Origin: Virgibacillus siamensis
Lineage (GTDB): Bacteria; Bacillota; Bacilli; Bacillales; Amphibacillaceae
Length of the DNA: 64,000 nucleotides
Assembly (NCBI RefSeq): GCF_900162695.1
Contig: NZ_FUIH01000006.1
Coordinates: 186,001-250,000, forward strand
Direction: 5' to 3'
Shown here: positions 59,984 through 64,000 of the stretch, piece after piece
Numbering within the stretch: position 1 is the first letter of the stretch
How the letters are laid out: each line of letters begins with the position of its first letter
Notes under the pieces: generated by a model
What the model was told of the DNA's origin: nothing
Seen by the model: the letters and a program-made list of their open reading frames with translations, nothing else
The model's database searches: none
Translations under genes and position numbers: made by a program

Positions 59984-60110
59984 AAAAGGCTGGGACATAT
60001 CAAAAAGTGTGATTCAAAAGACGAGGTAACTAGCGTAGTATATTTCCGGAGCGGCTAGATGCTCTATTTCGGGCTTTTCTTCGGATCATACACTTTTGTC
60101 CCAGCCTTTT
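59984..60110. repeat. Dispersed inverted-repeat element, copy 3 (short)
   Basis: AAAAGGCTGGGACA (59984-59997) and its exact complement (60097-60110) bound 127 bases. It keeps GTGTGATTCAAAAGACGA and the right-hand part GTATATTTCCGGAGCGGCTA of copy 2 but lacks the central GC-rich section. Followed by GTTTTTTT, so the terminal stem can act as a terminator on the plus strand. Confidence 0.85.
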
Positions 60111-60249
60111 GTTTTTTTACGAGAAATATTCATTTGTAACCGTATTGTAAACTAAATTACATAATCGTGTTTAAGGTGTTAACCAGGTGGGTAAATAAAA
60201 CATGAAGTTTATAAACCAAATCACAAAAACTTCAAGGAGGAAATCATCT

Positions 60250-60516
60250 ATGAGCGAGAAAAATGTGATTGTGTATGTAAGTGATGATTGTTCTCAATGT
60301 GATAAACTGTTGGCACATTTAAATAAATTAAATGTACATTTTGAAACAAAGAATGTTACAAAATATCATGAATATATGGAACAGCTGCAGGAAATAGGTG
60401 TGTTTGGTACACCAGCCACATTTGTTAACAATCATATGATTCTCGGCATGCAAACGAATAAGATTAACCGCATGCTGGAGACTGATGGACAAGACAACAC
60501 GTATTTTCATTCTTAA
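60250..60516 (+). CDS. Glutaredoxin-family protein
   Basis: 88 residues from the ATG at 60250, with AAGGAGG nine bases upstream. It starts VIVYVSDDCSQCDKLLAHL with a redox CSQC pair; FGTPATFVNNHMILGMQ is the cis-Pro region of glutaredoxins. Similar to small Bacillus glutaredoxin-like proteins that may work with bacillithiol or thioredoxin. No partner gene nearby. Confidence 0.85.
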   Translation: MSEKNVIVYVSDDCSQCDKLLAHLNKLNVHFETKNVTKYHEYMEQLQEIGVFGTPATFVNNHMILGMQTNKINRMLETDGQDNTYFHS

Positions 60517-60606
60517 ATGAATGATGCCGCAGCAGTTAACTGGCCTGCACACTCTTCTTAATTTCAGCATATTTTACAATAAGAACTTGCTGAAGGGGTG
60601 TGTGTA

Positions 60607-60951
60607 ATGTACGACAGGCCACATTTCAACCATATGAATCATGACCGGCCTTATATACAGCAATCACCATTTAATAAACCGGTTCCGAAAACAAAAGAAT
60701 CCTTCCAGACACCTTTTGAATATTTTTCAAAACCAAGCCAGCCGATTAACTGGCATCCGGGTTATAAGCATGGAAGTCATAACTTTAATACAGGAATAGA
60801 AGGAAATGATCTTTTTCACTATTTTCAGGAGAAGAAAGGTGAAGTGGATCTGGATAAAATGTTATCGACAATCGGTCAGGTTGCCAATACAGTCCAACAA
60901 GTTTCGCCAGTGGTCAAACAACTTGGGGCTCTTATGAAACAAATCAAATAA
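60607..60951 (+). CDS. YppG-like protein
   Basis: 114 residues from the ATG at 60607, with GAAGGGGTG upstream. The N-terminal half is rich in His, Pro, Asn and Tyr (coat-protein-like); the C-terminus LDKMLSTIGQVANTVQQVSP then VVKQLGALMKQ is the YppG signature. In Bacillus yppG is an uncharacterised gene, possibly linked to spores. Ends at a clear terminator. Confidence 0.78.
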   Translation: MYDRPHFNHMNHDRPYIQQSPFNKPVPKTKESFQTPFEYFSKPSQPINWHPGYKHGSHNFNTGIEGNDLFHYFQEKKGEVDLDKMLSTIGQVANTVQQVSPVVKQLGALMKQIK

Positions 60952-60955
60952 TCAT

Positions 60956-60992
60956 AAGCTGATGAAAGTTTACATTCATCGGCTTTGTTTTT
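60956..60992 (+). terminator. Terminator of the YppG-like gene
   Basis: AAGCTGATGAA (60956-60966) pairs with TTCATCGGCTT (60975-60985), then TGTTTTT. Confidence 0.85.
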
Positions 60993-61047
60993 GGAATAAT
61001 AATGGTCATACCGTGTTGGCATGATGGAAAAAACGAGGAGAATTTGT

Positions 61048-61743
61048 ATGATTGGATGTCTAGTGATTCATGGATACACAGGCGGTCCATATGAAGTGGA
61101 TCCGCTTGTAACGTATTTAAAGGAACATACAGACTGGCATGTCGAAGTACCGACATTGCCGGGACATGGCAAAAAACTCGCCCTGCACAATGTGCCGCAT
61201 ACAAAATGGCTCGAAACAGCAGAAGAGAAAATGAAGCAGCTCAAGGAAAAATACGATACCATTTATGTGATTGGTTTTTCGATGGGTGGTATGATTGCCT
61301 CTTACTTAGCCGCGAAATATCCAACCAGTAAATTGGTCTTACTTGCACCAGCCGGTAAATTTTTATCCTTTAGGCAGATGGCCAAAGATGTGAAAAAGGC
61401 TGTGGCGGATGGATTTAAGGGTAATCTTCGGCGAAATAAATTATTCTTGCACTATAAACGAAAACTTGGGGAAGTTCCATTTAAAGCGAACATCGAGTTT
61501 TTGAAACTTGTGCGTTTCACCCGCAAGTATTTAAAGGAACTGGATATGCCTGTACTGATTGCACAGGGTCAGCAGGATGGCATGGTTCCATATAAAACGG
61601 TTTATTACATGGATAAGGAAATAACTTCCGACCAGACCGAAGTTATTTTCTTTGAAAGATCCAGACATCTGATTTGTCTGGGTGATGACAAGGATACCCT
61701 GAATCAGCTGGTACATGAATTTTTAATGAAAAGTCCGAATTAG
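61048..61743 (+). CDS. Alpha/beta hydrolase, carboxylesterase/monoacylglycerol-lipase type
   Basis: 231 residues from the ATG at 61048 with CGAGGAG upstream; an ATG at 61021 has no site. Triad: Ser in IGFSMGGMIA, Asp in GQQDGMVP, His in RSRHLICLGDD. The oxyanion segment is VIHGYTGGPYEV. Short cap region KDVKKAVADGFKGN. It resembles the Bacillus/Geobacillus Est30-like esterases. Natural substrate unknown; cytoplasmic. Confidence 0.85.
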   Translation: MIGCLVIHGYTGGPYEVDPLVTYLKEHTDWHVEVPTLPGHGKKLALHNVPHTKWLETAEEKMKQLKEKYDTIYVIGFSMGGMIASYLAAKYPTSKLVLLAPAGKFLSFRQMAKDVKKAVADGFKGNLRRNKLFLHYKRKLGEVPFKANIEFLKLVRFTRKYLKELDMPVLIAQGQQDGMVPYKTVYYMDKEITSDQTEVIFFERSRHLICLGDDKDTLNQLVHEFLMKSPN

Positions 61744-61781
61744 AACAGGGAGACTGCATGTAACGCAATCTCCCTGTTTTA
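61744..61781. terminator. Bidirectional terminator
   Basis: AACAGGGAGA (61744-61753) with TCTCCCTGTT (61769-61778), followed by TTAG, between the convergent esterase and DegV genes. Confidence 0.8.
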
Positions 61782-62633
61782 GTCCCTAAAAAAGGAAATG
61801 ACTAATCCGCCTTCACCGGCGTATGTTGCTATTAATGGTCCCATTTCGGTTAAATAGGCATCTTTAAATGGATACTTTTTCCGTATTTCTTCCAGCACAT
61901 GTGAAGCGCGTTCCTCTGCATTGCAATGTGTCATTGAAATAACTTTGTCTTCAAAGTCCTTTGTGTACTCTCCGATTTGTTCAATAAATCGTCTGATTGA
62001 TTTTTTATCACCGCGGACCCGGTCAGCTACTTCAATGGTGCCTTCTTCGCTTGCTTTCATTAAAACTTTGATATGAAGTGTTTTTGCTATTTTACCTTTC
62101 ATCTTGTCCAAGCGCCCGCCTTTGACAAGGTTTTCCAATGTTTTCAGTACAAATAATGTAGTTGTTTGTTCAACACGTTCCCGCAAGTGATCAATCAGTT
62201 TATTGTATGTGAGACCCTGCCCGATTTTTATTTTGGCTTCATGGAGCAGGAGGCCTATTCCGCATGATGCAGTTTTGGTGTTGATAACCTCTATTTTACG
62301 GTCAGGTTCCTCTTCCAACAGCATGTTTTTACCAAGTACCGCATTTTCATAGGTAGTGCTTATCCCTCTTGATATGCTAAACATAATGATAGGAACTTTG
62401 CTGTCAATCCGCTTGTATGCTTCGTAAAAATCATTGGGACTGGGTGCTGCGGAACGGGGCAATTCATCCGACAATTTTATTTTCCGATGAAAGGTCTCCA
62501 AGTCAATGGTCTCCCCAGCTTTGAATTGTTCATCCTGGAAGTGCAAATAAAGCGGTACTGAAATTATATCCATTGATTCCTGCAGCCGCTTCGGAATATC
62601 GGCTCCCCCATCTGTCATTAGTTGAATAGTCAT
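61779..62633 (-). CDS. DegV-family protein (fatty-acid binding)
   Basis: 284 residues. DegV/FakB proteins bind a fatty acid and, with a FakA kinase, present it for phosphorylation and phospholipid synthesis. The DegV start IQLMTDGGADIPKRL, SAAPSPNDFYEAY, ISRGISTTYENA and NTKTASCGIGLLL are recognisable. The Thr/Ser phosphate-binding turn is present. No fakA nearby. Ribosome site GAGGGGATG on the minus strand. It starts 60 bases after the EamA gene and may share its transcript. Confidence 0.88.
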   Translation of the reverse strand: MTIQLMTDGGADIPKRLQESMDIISVPLYLHFQDEQFKAGETIDLETFHRKIKLSDELPRSAAPSPNDFYEAYKRIDSKVPIIMFSISRGISTTYENAVLGKNMLLEEEPDRKIEVINTKTASCGIGLLLHEAKIKIGQGLTYNKLIDHLRERVEQTTTLFVLKTLENLVKGGRLDKMKGKIAKTLHIKVLMKASEEGTIEVADRVRGDKKSIRRFIEQIGEYTKDFEDKVISMTHCNAEERASHVLEEIRKKYPFKDAYLTEMGPLIATYAGEGGLVISFFRD

Positions 62634-62693
62634 GACATCCCCTCAATTCCTTCATTGTAGTGGTTACCTTATACCAGATTGTTTAACCGCCGA

Positions 62694-63605
62694 TTAATTG
62701 TGATGCTTTCTTGAAATGGTCACCTTTGATTTGCGGGTGGTGCTCATAATGAATAAAAACAGCCCGAAAATAACGATGGTTCCGCCAAGAAATTGTGACC
62801 ATGTTACACCTTCATCCAAGATAAGGTAGGCAAGAATCGCGGCGCCAATCGGTTCAAATACAATACCCATAGATATGGTTGACGTGCTCAGCCACTTGAG
62901 TGCCCAATTGAACAAGGAATGGCCGAAAAAGGTCGGGATGACGGCCAGTCCAAGAAAAACAAACCAGTGATGCGTTGAATAGCCGAGAAAGTCATGCTGT
63001 AAAATCAGATTATAAATAATCAATGTAATTGAACTAATACCATACACGACAAACGTATAGGTCATCAGTGATAATCGTTTCCGCAGTTGCTGTCCCAACA
63101 GAAAGTATGCGGTTACGGTTACGGCACCCATAAGTGCGAGAAAGTCACCAAAAAGTGCGATGCCGCTTATACGGAAGTCTCCCCAGCTGATAATGATACT
63201 GCCCAGTACAGCAATGACCATACTGATAACAGCGCCGGGTGAAAAACGTTCCTGAAAAATAAAATATGTTCCCAAAAAGGCAAAAATAGGCTGCATTGAA
63301 ACCAGGACAACAGAACTGGCAACCGATGTATAATCGAGTGATTCAAACCAGAGAATAAAATGAAAGGCCAGTAAGACCCCGGCGATTGTTGATAAAGCCC
63401 AATCTTTTTTATGGATTAAACGAAATTCATTGCGGTGTTTAATGAAAATATATGGAGCCATAATAATAACTGCAAATAAAAGACGATAATTGGCGATGAT
63501 GGAAGCAGGTGCACCATCTGCCAATTTCACAAGAACTGCTGCTGTTGATACAGAAGCAACACCAATGACAACAGCTATGTATGGGTTGAACGGAGGCAGA
63601 CGCAT
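62694..63605 (-). CDS. EamA (DMT) family membrane exporter
   Basis: 303 residues, ten helices in two EamA halves (about 8-145 and 155-292). The repeated halves show VSMQPIFAFLGTYFIFQER and FEPIGAAILAYLILDE, the typical helix end of each domain. Such transporters export amino acids, nucleosides or drugs; substrate unknown. Ribosome site GGGAGG on the minus strand before ATGCG. Confidence 0.87.
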   Translation of the reverse strand: MRLPPFNPYIAVVIGVASVSTAAVLVKLADGAPASIIANYRLLFAVIIMAPYIFIKHRNEFRLIHKKDWALSTIAGVLLAFHFILWFESLDYTSVASSVVLVSMQPIFAFLGTYFIFQERFSPGAVISMVIAVLGSIIISWGDFRISGIALFGDFLALMGAVTVTAYFLLGQQLRKRLSLMTYTFVVYGISSITLIIYNLILQHDFLGYSTHHWFVFLGLAVIPTFFGHSLFNWALKWLSTSTISMGIVFEPIGAAILAYLILDEGVTWSQFLGGTIVIFGLFLFIMSTTRKSKVTISRKHHN

Positions 63606-63747
63606 GGTAATCCTCCCTTATGTTTATGCGTAATCTAATTTATTTTAACATTCCTTGTTCAAAAAATCATTCAGTAAGTAGTGGAAATCATTGTTTAACA
63701 TGTGTTATGATAGGTTGACTGTTATTTTACGTATGTGATTTCAAGGG

Positions 63748-63787
63748 ATGAGGCCTCTTCCTGAATTGGGTGATGCCTCATATTTAA
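63748..63787 (+). other. Leader hairpin before the DEAD-box helicase
   Basis: ATGAGGC (63748-63754) pairs with GCCTCAT (63775-63781), followed by an AT-rich run ATTTAATTTTATT. Terminator- or attenuator-like, 40 bases before the start codon. DEAD-box RNA helicase genes often carry regulated leaders. Confidence 0.5.
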
Positions 63788-63820
63788 TTTTATTGGAATA
63801 AAAAGGAGTAGAGTTTTAAG

Positions 63821-64000
63821 GTGACAACATTTAATGAATTAAATATTTCACAGCCCATTATGAAGGCTTTGGAAAAGATGGGCTTTGAGGAAGCAACGCC
63901 AATTCAGGCTGAGACGATACCATTTGCTCAAGATGGACAGGATGTAATCGGACAGGCACAGACCGGTACAGGGAAAACTGCAGCATTCGGGATACCGATG
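63821..64000 (+). CDS. cshA: DEAD-box RNA helicase CshA, N-terminal part (continues beyond window)
   Basis: The first 60 residues, from a GTG with AAAAGGAG upstream (long spacing of about 12). The Q motif is FEEATPIQAETIP and Walker A is AQTGTGKTAAFG. The start TTFNELNISQPIMKALEKMG matches CshA, the main cold-shock and RNA-degradosome helicase of Bacillus, over CshB or DeaD. The rest lies outside. Confidence 0.85.
   Translation, partial: MTTFNELNISQPIMKALEKMGFEEATPIQAETIPFAQDGQDVIGQAQTGTGKTAAFGIPM

Noticed and set aside
2278..60110. Regular 28-30 kb spacing of the three repeat copies
   Set aside because: Three points cannot establish periodicity; the spacings differ by about 2 kb.

Overview
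The window looks like chromosomal DNA of a moderately halophilic or halotolerant member of the Bacillaceae (Virgibacillus/Oceanobacillus/Lentibacillus type). The evidence is AT-leaning composition, strong AGGAGG ribosome sites, frequent TTG and GTG starts, Bacillus-type T-box and SAM riboswitches, and many genes with clear Bacillus counterparts (cssRS-htrA, treP-treA-treR, typA, yteA-, ytpP-, yppG- and yfhE-like genes). An ectoine/hydroxyectoine importer fits a salt-adapted lifestyle. Species assignment is inference. I saw no rRNA, tRNA, transposase, prophage or CRISPR.

Layout. 0-2.5 kb: end of murB and a secreted transglutaminase-like lipoprotein. 2.5-5.8 kb (minus): ehuB-ehuC-ehuD-ehuA ectoine importer. 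6.1-12.5 kb: a ketopantoate-reductase-like gene, a ring-cleaving dioxygenase, a wall peptidase, a PlsY-like protein, and vitamin B6 and NAD salvage genes. 12.5-14.4 kb: T-box and archaeal-type prolyl-tRNA synthetase. 14.4-14.8 kb: a striking minisatellite. 14.8-19.6 kb: glutathione peroxidase, a TAXI-TRAP transporter and the tRNA hydroxylase TrhO. 19.8-27.4 kb: a SAM-riboswitch sulfur operon (yezD-like, cysH, cysJ, cysI, sumT, sirB, sirC) making sulfide and siroheme, but with no sulfate permease, ATP sulfurylase or APS kinase. 27.6-30.1 kb: cold-shock protein, methyltransferase, acetyltransferase, YteA-like protein. 30.4-34.8 kb: HtrA protease divergent from its CssRS stress system. 34.9-41.3 kb: typA and the trehalose operon. 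41.4-44.3 kb: DUF1232 protein, ABC exporter, small YfhE-like gene. 44.5-50.9 kb: fatty-acid beta-oxidation pair, CapA-like lipoprotein, polyprenyl-phosphate transporter family, thioredoxin. 51-59.7 kb: a frameshifted acetyltransferase, a two-component system with a PepSY lipoprotein-like partner, a lipid kinase with a MarR regulator, a membrane-protein trio and a second two-component system. 60.2-64 kb: glutaredoxin-like, YppG-like, esterase, DegV, EamA exporter, and the start of a DEAD-box helicase.

No single wholly new multigene system is evident; most genes are ordinary housekeeping. The most unusual signals are in the non-coding DNA. These are a 17-unit minisatellite with an 82-bp higher-order period (14.4-14.8 kb), a second array with the same 21-bp pitch (2.36-2.45 kb), a three-copy dispersed inverted-repeat element (2.3, 30.1 and 60.0 kb), and a pair of small palindromic repeats around one gene (41.3 and 41.7 kb). 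Regulatory sites stand out too: twin TreR operators placed exactly on the treP promoter, a 28-bp perfect palindrome on the cysI stop, a Fur-family-like operator near the peroxidase gene, and a possible Fnr-driven small RNA.
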